From: Jannaschia seohaensis
GTDB lineage: Bacteria > Pseudomonadota > Alphaproteobacteria > Rhodobacterales > Rhodobacteraceae
Direction: 5' to 3'
Assembly (NCBI RefSeq): GCF_900116765.1
Contig: NZ_UETC01000015.1
Coordinates: 1 to 64,000 of the forward strand
Length of the DNA: 64,000 nt
Both the position numbers and the translations under genes were made by a program. A model generated the notes under the pieces. It worked only from the letters and a program-made list of their open reading frames with translations. It was not told where the DNA came from and did no database searches. Shown here one piece after another: positions 17,354 through 23,794 of this stretch; position 1 is the first letter of the stretch, and every line of letters begins with the position of its first letter.

Positions 17354-17818
17354 ATGATCTTTGCCGTGACCGGCACGCAACTGCCCTTTCCCCGGTTGAT
17401 GGCGGCGCTCGACGCGCTCCCCCCCGGAGAGCGCATCGTCGCTCAGACCGGGCCGGACCCGGCCGCCTATCCCCGGCTGGAGACCTTCGCCACGCTGCCG
17501 CCCGCTCGGTTCGACGCGCTCTTCGCCGAGGCGCGGGTGGTGGTGGCCCATGCGGGGATCGGCTCGGTGCTGTCGGCGCGGGCCCAGGGGCGGCCGCTGA
17601 TCGTGGTGCCCCGGCGGGCCGATCTGGGCGAGCATCGCAACGACCACCAGCTGGCCACCGCCCGCGCCCTGGAGAGCCGGGCCGGGCTGCGCGTACTGTG
17701 GGATCTGGCCGATCTGGGCGCGGCGCTCGCAGAGCCGCCCGCGCCGCCGCCCGCAACCGGCAGCGCGCCCCTGGCCGCGCTGCGCGCCCATCTCGCCGAT
17801 CTGATCGACGGAAGCTGA
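17354..17818 (+). CDS. Alg13-like glycosyltransferase catalytic subunit
   Basis: A 154-residue protein with the glycosyltransferase family 28 C-terminal fold. It begins MIFAVTGTQLPFPRLMAALD, and the nucleotide-sugar site is VVVAHAGIGSVLSARAQGRP followed by LIVVPRRADLGEHRNDHQ. It pairs with the Alg14-like protein encoded just upstream. Together they form one UDP-sugar transferase step of the EPS pathway, as PssD/PssE do in rhizobia. The two-gene unit is followed directly by an insertion-sequence remnant. Confidence 0.9.
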   Translation: MIFAVTGTQLPFPRLMAALDALPPGERIVAQTGPDPAAYPRLETFATLPPARFDALFAEARVVVAHAGIGSVLSARAQGRPLIVVPRRADLGEHRNDHQLATARALESRAGLRVLWDLADLGAALAEPPAPPPATGSAPLAALRAHLADLIDGS

Positions 17819-17923
17819 GGGACGGCCAAGGCCCTGATGGAGCCGGATCGGGCGATCCTGCGGGGCGCGCCGGTGGAATAAATTACATAATAAAGATTAT
17901 GCGTCAGAGCCGTGTAGCCCGGT
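17819..17923. other. Junction before the IS remnant
   Basis: An AT-rich patch (AATAAATTACATAATAAAG, 17878-17896) is exceptional in this GC-rich window. It marks the left junction of the insertion-sequence remnant or old target DNA. No gene seen. Confidence 0.4.
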
Positions 17924-18679
17924 ACGCGCTACTCGGACAAGCACTCGGTCTTCCGCGTGGCCAACCAGGGCCCCCGGACCGGGCACGGCATGACCCAGTT
18001 CGGCCGGGCGCTGAGCGAGCTCAACATTGAGATCCTTTGCGCGAACAGCTCGCAGGCCAAGGGCCGCGTCGAGCGGGCGAACCGCACGCTTCAGGACCGG
18101 CTGGTCAAGGAACTGCGGCTCGCGGGCATCTCGGACATGGATGCGGGCAACGTGTTCCCGCCGGGCTTCATGGAGCGCTACAACGCCCGCTTCGCCAAGG
18201 CGCCGCACCGGTCGGACAACCTGCACCGTGCGCTGAACGTCGAGCCCGACCGGCTGCGCGACATCCTGTGCTACCGGGACGAACGCTACATGGGCAATCA
18301 GCTCGCCTTCTCCTACGACCGGCATCGGATCATCCTGGCCGAGAGCGAGATCACGCGCGCCCTGCCCGGCAAGTACGTCGACACCTACGCCTTCGGTGAC
18401 GGCCGCTTCGACCTCCGCTGGAAAGGCGTGTCGCTCCCCTACTCGGTTTTCGACAAGGATCAGCGCGTCACCCATGCCGCGATTACCGAGAATAAGCGCC
18501 TCTCCGCCGTGCTGGAGCACATCAAGGCCGAGCAGGAGAAGAGCCCGCCGAAGGTCCGGCGCGTCGGCAAGCAGAGGACCCAATACACGCCGACCGGACG
18601 TCGCAACGACGGCTGGAACTCCCTGGCGGCCCGCGAGGCGAAGAAGGACCGCGCAGCCAGCCAGGGCTCCGATATCTGA
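17924..18679 (+). pseudogene. Transposase, C-terminal part (ISNCY family)
   Basis: The open frame begins after a stop at 17915 and reads YSDKHSVFRVANQGPRTGHG, then TQFGRALSELNIEILCANS and SSQAKGRVERANRTLQDRLV. The first is the second DDE-type aspartate region, and the last holds the catalytic glutamate region of the integrase-like fold. The tail RRVGKQRTQYTPTGRRNDGW is typical of ISNCY-group transposases. The N-terminal helix-turn-helix and the first catalytic aspartate are absent, so the protein is inactive. It may be translated from an internal ATG at 17957 (240 residues) but cannot transpose. Confidence 0.82.
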
Positions 18680-18769
18680 GGTCTCCGCCCTGTCAGGCTG
18701 CGCTACCGTCGCGCCCAACTGGGACAGTTCTACTTTGCTCGCAACGAGACGTTTCTACTTGGTTGCAAC
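17924..18769 (+). mobile_element. ISNCY/IS1202-type insertion sequence, 3-prime remnant
   Basis: The right half of an insertion sequence: a truncated transposase (17924-18679) and a non-coding right end. In that end a 22-23 base unit is repeated directly: GACAGTTCTACTTTGCTCGC (from 18723) and GACGTTTCTACTTGGTTGC (from 18748). Such subterminal repeats are usually transposase sites. The left half is missing. The element abuts a 14-codon pobA stub on its right side. Confidence 0.72.
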
Positions 18770-18791
18770 AACGTGCCCCCCGGGCGCGCCT

Positions 18792-18833
18792 CCCCGCGGG
18801 GCCGCCGCCGATGATCGCGACTTGGGTCCGCAT
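18792..18833 (-). pseudogene. pobA: pobA N-terminal stub (4-hydroxybenzoate 3-monooxygenase)
   Basis: Five bases after the pcaG stop, an ATG at 18833 with ribosome site GAGGGAC starts MRTQVAIIGGGPAG. This is the FAD-binding N-terminus of PobA, the flavin enzyme that makes protocatechuate from 4-hydroxybenzoate. After about 14 codons the similarity ends and the frame runs into RRARGAR and the insertion-sequence end. The rest of the gene is not in the window. The stub shows that pobA once followed pcaG in this operon and was removed with the IS event. Confidence 0.72.
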
Positions 18834-18838
18834 GTCCC

Positions 18839-19438
18839 TCACAGGTCCAGGAACACGGTCTCGCCTTCGCCGCGGAGCCGGATGTCGAAGCGCCAGGCGC
18901 CCTCGCCCTCGGGGCGGGCCATCAGCGTCTCGACGCGGGGGCGTTGCTCGATCCGCGCGAGCAGCGGGTCGGACGCATGGTCGTCGCCCGCGAAGTAGAT
19001 CCGCGTCTGCAGGCCGATATTGATGCCCCGCGCCACGATCCAGAGCGCGATATGCGGCGCCCAGACCTGGCCGCCCCGCCCGCGCACCGGGCCCGGCTTG
19101 ACAGTGTCGAGCCGCCATTCGCCGCTTTCCCCGTCGCAGGCGAAGCGGGCGAAGCCGGTGACCGCCGGGTCCGCGCCCGCCTGCCCCGGATAGCGCCCCG
19201 CCGCGTCCGCCTGCCAGCTCTCGATCATGGCGTCGCGCAGGGCCCAGCCGGTGGCGTCGTAGATATGGCCGCGGATGGTGATCCGCTCCCCTGCCGCGCC
19301 CTCGGCGATGGGGCTGCGGCCCAGATCCTCGGGATAGACGCCCTCGATGCCGGTGAAGCTGGGCAGGCAGCCGATATGGACGTAAGGTCCCGCGGTCTGG
19401 CTCGCGGTCTCGGTCAGGGTGTCGAGCGGCTGCACCAT
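18839..19438 (-). CDS. pcaG: Protocatechuate 3,4-dioxygenase alpha subunit
   Basis: A 199-residue subunit of the intradiol ring-cleaving dioxygenase that turns protocatechuate into 3-carboxy-cis,cis-muconate. It carries TASQTAGPYVHIGCLP at the start and GHIYDATGWALRDAMIESWQ in the core, and ends EGETVFLDL, as PcaG proteins do. As expected for the alpha chain it lacks the full iron ligand set. The start ATG (19438) overlaps the pcaH stop (TGATG). Last intact gene of the operon; a pobA stub follows. Confidence 0.95.
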   Translation of the reverse strand: MVQPLDTLTETASQTAGPYVHIGCLPSFTGIEGVYPEDLGRSPIAEGAAGERITIRGHIYDATGWALRDAMIESWQADAAGRYPGQAGADPAVTGFARFACDGESGEWRLDTVKPGPVRGRGGQVWAPHIALWIVARGINIGLQTRIYFAGDDHASDPLLARIEQRPRVETLMARPEGEGAWRFDIRLRGEGETVFLDL

Positions 19439-20145
19439 CACATCTCTCCCTCGAAGACCGACCGCCTGCGCCCCCGCAGCACGATGTCGAACTTATAGGC
19501 CAGGTAATCCATGCCCCGGCTTTCCCCCATGTCCAGCGGCGCCACCAGCCGGTCGAGCTGCGCCCGGTCCCGCACCGTCTGCGCGATCGGGCAGCGGGCG
19601 ATGAGCGGATCGCCCTCGAAATACATCTGGGTGATGAGCCTTTGCCCGAAGGCATGGCCGAAGACCGAGACATGGATATGCGCGGGCCGCCAGTCGTTCG
19701 GACCGTTGGGCCAGGGATAGGCGCCGGGCTTGACCGTCATGAATTCGTAGCGGCCCTCCCCGTCCGTCAGGCAGCGCCCGCAGCCGCCGAAATTCGGGTC
19801 GAGCGGCGCGGTATAGCCGTCCTTCACATGGCGGTAGCGCCCGCCCGCATTGGCCTGCCAGACCTCCAGCAGAGTCTCGGGCACGGGCCGGCCCGCCTCG
19901 TCCAGGACCCGGCCATGCACCCGAATGCGCTCCCCGATGGCCGGATTACCGGTGAAGTTGTGGATCAGGTCCGCGTCGCGCGGCCCGATGAGCGAATGGC
20001 CGAAGCGGGGGCCGGTCTCTTCCGAGGGGGTCGATTCCATCGATAGCAGCGGCAGCGCGGGCGCGCGGGTCACGCTGGTCTTGTAGGCGGGATCGTAGGG
20101 CCGCGGGTGGATCTCGCGCCGCCGGGGCCGGAGCGCGCCGCTCAT
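19438..20145 (-). CDS. pcaH: Protocatechuate 3,4-dioxygenase beta subunit
   Basis: A 235-residue catalytic subunit. The non-haem Fe(III) ligands are visible in family positions: tyrosine in RHVKDGY/GGRYRH, tyrosine in GAYPWPN, and the His pair in RPAHIHVSVFGHAFGQ. The N-terminus RPYDPAYKTSVTRAP is that of PcaH. It forms the ring-cleaving enzyme with PcaG. Its start overlaps the pcaC stop in ATGA and its stop overlaps the pcaG start, so the three are translationally coupled. Confidence 0.96.
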   Translation of the reverse strand: MSGALRPRRREIHPRPYDPAYKTSVTRAPALPLLSMESTPSEETGPRFGHSLIGPRDADLIHNFTGNPAIGERIRVHGRVLDEAGRPVPETLLEVWQANAGGRYRHVKDGYTAPLDPNFGGCGRCLTDGEGRYEFMTVKPGAYPWPNGPNDWRPAHIHVSVFGHAFGQRLITQMYFEGDPLIARCPIAQTVRDRAQLDRLVAPLDMGESRGMDYLAYKFDIVLRGRRRSVFEGEM

Positions 20146-20537
20146 GCCTCGGCCTCCATCTCGGCGGCCCCCATCTCGGCGAAGGTCGCCTTGGCGAGTT
20201 TGATCGCGTGGTTCGCGCGGGGCACGCCGGCATAGATCGCGACATGCTGGAACGCCTCCATCACGTCGCGGGGGGTGGCGCCCGTGCGCGCGGTGGCGCG
20301 GATATGCATCGGGATTTCGTCGAAATTGCCGGTCGCCGCCAGCAGCGCCAGCGTCAGCATCGACCGCTCCCGCCGAGTGATCGCGTCCGAGGCCCAGACG
20401 GTGCCCCAGGCGGCTTCGGTGATCAGGGTCTGGAACGGGTCGTCGAGCGGCCCGCGCGCGGCCTCGGCCCGGTCGACATGGGCGTCGCCCAGCACGGCGC
20501 GGCGCACGGCCATGCCGGTGTCGTGGCGGTCGGTCAT
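20142..20537 (-). CDS. pcaC: 4-carboxymuconolactone decarboxylase
   Basis: A 131-residue protein of the carboxymuconolactone decarboxylase family, the third step of the beta-ketoadipate pathway. It has the family start GMAVRRAVLGDAHVDRA, then DPFQTLITEAAWGTVW, and the active region TGNFDEIPMHIRATARTG. The ATG at 20537 follows a perfect GGAGGAGAG ribosome site. It leads the tightly coupled pcaC-pcaH-pcaG set. No pcaB, pcaD, pcaQ or pcaIJ is in the window. Confidence 0.95.
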   Translation of the reverse strand: MTDRHDTGMAVRRAVLGDAHVDRAEAARGPLDDPFQTLITEAAWGTVWASDAITRRERSMLTLALLAATGNFDEIPMHIRATARTGATPRDVMEAFQHVAIYAGVPRANHAIKLAKATFAEMGAAEMEAEA

Positions 20538-20564
20538 CTCTCCTCCTCCGGAGCGCGCGCCGAT

Positions 20565-20599
20565 GCCGCCCCGCCCCCTTGGTCGCAGGCGGGGGCGGC
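20565..20599. terminator. GC-rich hairpin between dienelactone hydrolase and pcaC
   Basis: GCCGCCCCGCCCCC and GGCGGGGGCGGCC form a long stem in the 106-base gap. It may separate expression of the two parts of the operon. No U-run. Confidence 0.35.
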
Positions 20600-20643
20600 C
20601 CCTGTCGAGGGGTCTCGTCCGCCTCCGCGCGCGCCCCGCAGCG

Positions 20644-21393
20644 TCAGCCGCCGAGGCGGTCCTCCAGGAAGGTCTGCAGGCCCTCCCAGCTGTCCTGATC
20701 GGCCACCAGATCGTAATCGTCCGAGCCGTAGACCGTGAAGGAATGCCGCGCGCCGCCGAAGAGCTGCGCCTCATGCGGCACCCCCGCCGCCTCGAGTTCG
20801 GAGAGCGTCTGCGCCAGATCCATCGGCCCCGAGACCGGGTCGGCCGTGCCGTGGAAGAAGACGATGGGCGCGGGCGTGGCCGACCAGTCCTGCCCCTCGG
20901 GCGTGCCCAGCCCGCCATGGAAGCTGACGAAGCCCTCCAGCGGCGCACCGCCCCGCGCCGCCTCCAGCACGGCCGCGCCGCCGAAGCAGTAGCCGATCAT
21001 CACCGCCGCGTCGGTGGCGCCGGGAATATCGCCCGCGGCTTCCACCGCGCCCAGCAACAGCGACCGGAAGCGGTCGCGGTCGCCATAGAGCGCGCCAGAG
21101 AAGGCCCGGTTCTCCTCGAAGCCCTGGGGCCGGCGGCCCGCGCCGTAGACATCCACCGCGAAGGCCGTGTAGCCGAGCGCGGCCAGCATCTCGGCGCGGC
21201 GCATCTCATAATCGGTCAGCCCGTCCCAGTCATGGACGATGAGGACGGTGCCGCGGGTGCTGGGCAGGGCGGAATTATAGGCGACATAGCCCTCGAAGCT
21301 TTCGCCGTTCACCTCGTAGAGATGGGGTTCGGCGACGATCTGCGCCGCGGCGGGGGCGGCGACCAGGATCAGGGCGGCGGTAAGCGTTTTCAT
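20644..21393 (-). CDS. Exported dienelactone hydrolase family protein
   Basis: A 249-residue alpha/beta hydrolase with a signal peptide (residues 1-18, ending AAPAAAQ). The dienelactone-hydrolase triad is present: Cys in GYCFGGAA, Asp in HGTADPVSG and His in GGARHSFTVYG. The family hydrolyses lactones such as dienelactone; a periplasmic form near pca genes suggests a role with lactone or ester substrates, but the substrate is not known. It lies 106 bases upstream of pcaC in the same direction. Confidence 0.85.
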   Translation of the reverse strand: MKTLTAALILVAAPAAAQIVAEPHLYEVNGESFEGYVAYNSALPSTRGTVLIVHDWDGLTDYEMRRAEMLAALGYTAFAVDVYGAGRRPQGFEENRAFSGALYGDRDRFRSLLLGAVEAAGDIPGATDAAVMIGYCFGGAAVLEAARGGAPLEGFVSFHGGLGTPEGQDWSATPAPIVFFHGTADPVSGPMDLAQTLSELEAAGVPHEAQLFGGARHSFTVYGSDDYDLVADQDSWEGLQTFLEDRLGG

Positions 21394-21414
21394 GGGATCT
21401 CTCTTCTGCTGTCG

Positions 21415-22014
21415 TCAGGAATAGGGGTCGGCGGGCGCGCGGCTGGCCGAGAGGCTCTGGTGGCGGCGCGCGACCAGACGCTCGATGGCGTCGGCCAGGT
21501 GGATGCGGTCGATATGGTGGTCGCCCCGCTCCACCCGCAGGCGGTGGGCCTCGATCATCACGTCCGCCTCGCGGCAGCCCTCGGGCGGCACGAAGCGATA
21601 GCTCGCCAGCTCGATGGTCAGGCCCAGCGGGTCGTTGAAATAGATCGAATCCATGAAGCCGCGATCCTTGGGCCCCGTATTCTCGATCCCCCGCTCGTCC
21701 AGCCGCTCCACCGCCTGCCAGAAGGTCGCCTGGCTGACGGCGAAGGCGATGTGGTGGACGCAGCCGACATCCGTCGAGGTGCGGGTCGGGTCGGGCTTGC
21801 GGTCCTCGGAGGTGAAGATCGTGATCAGCCGTCCGTCGCCCGGATCGAAATAGAGATGGCCCTGCTTGGGGTCGTCCAGGTTGGGCTGGTCGAAGATGAA
21901 GGGCATGCCCAGCACCCCCTCCCAAAAGTCGATCGAGGTCTGCCGGTCGGCCCCCATCAGCGTGATGTGGTGGACGCCCTGCACCTGCAGCTTGCGCATC
22001 TTCTTCTCGGCCAT
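21415..22014 (-). CDS. VOC-family (glyoxalase/extradiol dioxygenase fold) protein
   Basis: A 199-residue vicinal-oxygen-chelate protein with two beta-alpha-beta-beta-beta modules. Metal-binding positions are likely in GVHHITLMGAD, VGCVHHIAFAVS and the IYFNDPLGLTIELASY motif, which ends with the usual Glu. These enzymes include ring-cleavage dioxygenases and glyoxalases; this one may process aromatic intermediates, given its place at the head of the pca gene run. The start ATG at 22014 has a moderate ribosome site. The C-terminal 50 residues extend beyond the typical fold. Confidence 0.82.
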   Translation of the reverse strand: MAEKKMRKLQVQGVHHITLMGADRQTSIDFWEGVLGMPFIFDQPNLDDPKQGHLYFDPGDGRLITIFTSEDRKPDPTRTSTDVGCVHHIAFAVSQATFWQAVERLDERGIENTGPKDRGFMDSIYFNDPLGLTIELASYRFVPPEGCREADVMIEAHRLRVERGDHHIDRIHLADAIERLVARRHQSLSASRAPADPYS

Positions 22015-22101
22015 GCCGATCCTCCCCGTGCTCTCCGTCCCGCCGGAACCTAGCGCCGGGGCGCGCGCGGCCCACCGCCCTCGCCCCGCCGCGCGCCACA
22101 C

Positions 22102-22107
22102 GCTATC
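22102..22107 (+). promoter_or_regulatory. -10-like element before the quinone oxidoreductase gene
   Basis: GCTATC lies 31 bases before the ATG at 22139. It is the same hexamer found before the Alg14-like, dabB and EPS core genes. No conserved -35 seen. Confidence 0.35.
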
Positions 22108-22138
22108 TGTGCGCCAGAGAACAGCGCCGGAGGGGACC

Positions 22139-23113
22139 ATGGCACGCACCGTCATCATCGAGGAGGCCGGAGGGCCGGAGAAACTGAAGCTGGTCGATCG
22201 GGAGGTCGGCGATCCGGGCCCGGGCGAGATCCGCGTGCGCCACGCGGCCTGCGGGCTGAACTTCATCGACGTCTATCAGCGCATGGGGCTCTACCCCCTG
22301 ACGCTGCCCCACGCGCTCGGCATGGAGGCGGCGGGCACCGTCGAGGCGGTGGGCGCGGGCGTCACGCATCTGTCGGAGGGCGACCGCGTGGCCTATGCGT
22401 CCACGCCGCCGGGCGCCTATACGGAGGCGCGGGTGATGCCCGCGGCGGCGGTGGCGCGGCTGCCCGACGGCATCTCCTTCGAGACGGCGGCCGCGATGAT
22501 GCTGCAGGGCCTGACCACCGAATACCTGTTCGAGCGGGTCACGCCGCTCAAGGCGGGCGACCGGGTGCTGTTCCACGCGGCCGCCGGCGGTGTCGGGCTG
22601 ATCGCCTGCCAATGGGCGCGGTCGATGGGCATCGAGTTGATCGGCACCGCGGGCGGCCCCGAGAAATGCGCCCTGGCCCTGGAGCATGGCGCGGCCCATT
22701 GCATCGACTACAAGGCCGAGGATTTCGTGGCGCAGGTCAAGGAGATCACCGGCGGCGCGGGCGTCGACGTGGTGATGGACGGGGTCGGCAAGGACACTTT
22801 CGCGGGCTCGCTCGACTGCCTGAAGCCGCTGGGCTTCATGATCTCCTTCGGCAACGCGTCCGGGCCCGTCCCGCCGGTGAGCCTGCTGGACCTCGCGGCC
22901 AAGGGCTCGCTGAAGCTGACGCGCACGACGCTGTTCACCTTCCTCGCCGACCACGCCCGCGCCCAGGCGATGGCGCAGAACCTCTTCCAGAAGGTCGAGA
23001 GCGGCGACGTGAAGATCCGCATCGGCCAGACCTTCCCGCTGGAGGATGTCGCCGAAGCCCATCGCGCCCTGGAGGGCCGCAAGACCACCGGCTCGACCGT
23101 GCTGACGCTCTGA
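22139..23113 (+). CDS. NADPH:quinone oxidoreductase (zeta-crystallin type)
   Basis: A 324-residue medium-chain reductase without zinc ligands. The catalytic domain has PGEIRVRHAACGLNFIDVYQ, and GMEAAGTVEAVGAGV is the family signature. The Rossmann fold begins FHAAAGGVGLIACQWA (about residues 145-160). It reduces quinones with NADPH in the cytosol. Divergent from the VOC/pca run. A GGAGGGGACC ribosome site precedes the start. Confidence 0.94.
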   Translation: MARTVIIEEAGGPEKLKLVDREVGDPGPGEIRVRHAACGLNFIDVYQRMGLYPLTLPHALGMEAAGTVEAVGAGVTHLSEGDRVAYASTPPGAYTEARVMPAAAVARLPDGISFETAAAMMLQGLTTEYLFERVTPLKAGDRVLFHAAAGGVGLIACQWARSMGIELIGTAGGPEKCALALEHGAAHCIDYKAEDFVAQVKEITGGAGVDVVMDGVGKDTFAGSLDCLKPLGFMISFGNASGPVPPVSLLDLAAKGSLKLTRTTLFTFLADHARAQAMAQNLFQKVESGDVKIRIGQTFPLEDVAEAHRALEGRKTTGSTVLTL

Positions 23114-23533
23114 GCCCGGGGGGCGCCGTCGCCCCCCAAGTTCCGGCCCCGGGCCAGGGCCCCGGATGATCGGGGAGCACGACGCGCCCCGATCGCGCGC
23201 GGCCCTTCGCGGCCGCATGGCCAGATCCTCTGAGCGCGGGCGCCGCGCCCCCCGCGGGGCCAGAGCGCGCCCGGATTCTGAAACTGAGCGGCGACCTGCT
23301 GAAGCGCCAGGGGCGGGCACTCACGGCGCGTGACGGCCGCGTCTCCCCGGCGCCCGGGCGCAGCTTTACCTTCCGGCGCCTTCCGGCCCCGAGCGCACGC
23401 CGGCCCCGCGGGTTAACCTTTCGGCAACGCTTTCGGCCCCGCCGTTGCAGAGGCGCGCGCTCTGCCCGATTTCCCATGACCTCGCGATGCATGGCGCCCT
23501 CCGGCGCCGTCCCAGCCAGGGAATGGACCCAAC
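23114..23533. promoter_or_regulatory. Control region before the intact spike locus
   Basis: No complete gene. About 23322-23372, in frame, reads RDGRVSPAPGRSFTFRR. This resembles DSRVSLTLGRSFSFRP at the end of the EPS outer-membrane barrel gene (14530). At 23411-23418 the palindrome GGTTAACC opens TTAA-N7-GCAA, close to the CtrA pattern TTAA-N7-TTAA. CTTTCGG is repeated at about 23418 and 23430. These elements are 100-120 bases before ghsA. Regulator assignment is inference. Confidence 0.42.
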
Positions 23534-23794
23534 ATGACCGACAAGTTCAGCAAGCACGTCACCGGCCTCGACAGCCCCGCCTCGGCGCTTCAGGCCGTGA
23601 CACCCGATGACGCCACCGACCTGCCGCTGGCCAGCCGCGCGATCGCGGTCGCGCAGGCGGGCGACGTGCGGGTGACGACGGTCGACGGCAGCATCGCGAC
23701 CATCTACGTCGCCGCCGGTATGCCATTCCCGGTCCGGGTCGCGCGGATCTGGGCGACGGGCACCACCGCGACCGGCATCGTGGCGCTGTCCTGA
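23534..23794 (+). CDS. ghsA: GTA-type head-spike base protein (Rcc01079/GhsA family)
   Basis: An 86-residue protein whose pattern matches the spike base family of the Rhodobacter capsulatus gene transfer agent: a short start (MTDKFSKHVTGLDSPASAL), DATDLPLASRAIAVAQAG, VRVTTVDGS, and a conserved end MPFPVRVARIWATGTTATG followed by IVALS. In GTA particles this protein anchors head spikes that bind capsule. Its stop overlaps the fibre gene start (TGATG), indicating coupled synthesis. A broken copy lies at 14642. The main GTA structural cluster is not in this window; in R. capsulatus the spike genes are also in a separate locus. Confidence 0.82.
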   Translation: MTDKFSKHVTGLDSPASALQAVTPDDATDLPLASRAIAVAQAGDVRVTTVDGSIATIYVAAGMPFPVRVARIWATGTTATGIVALS

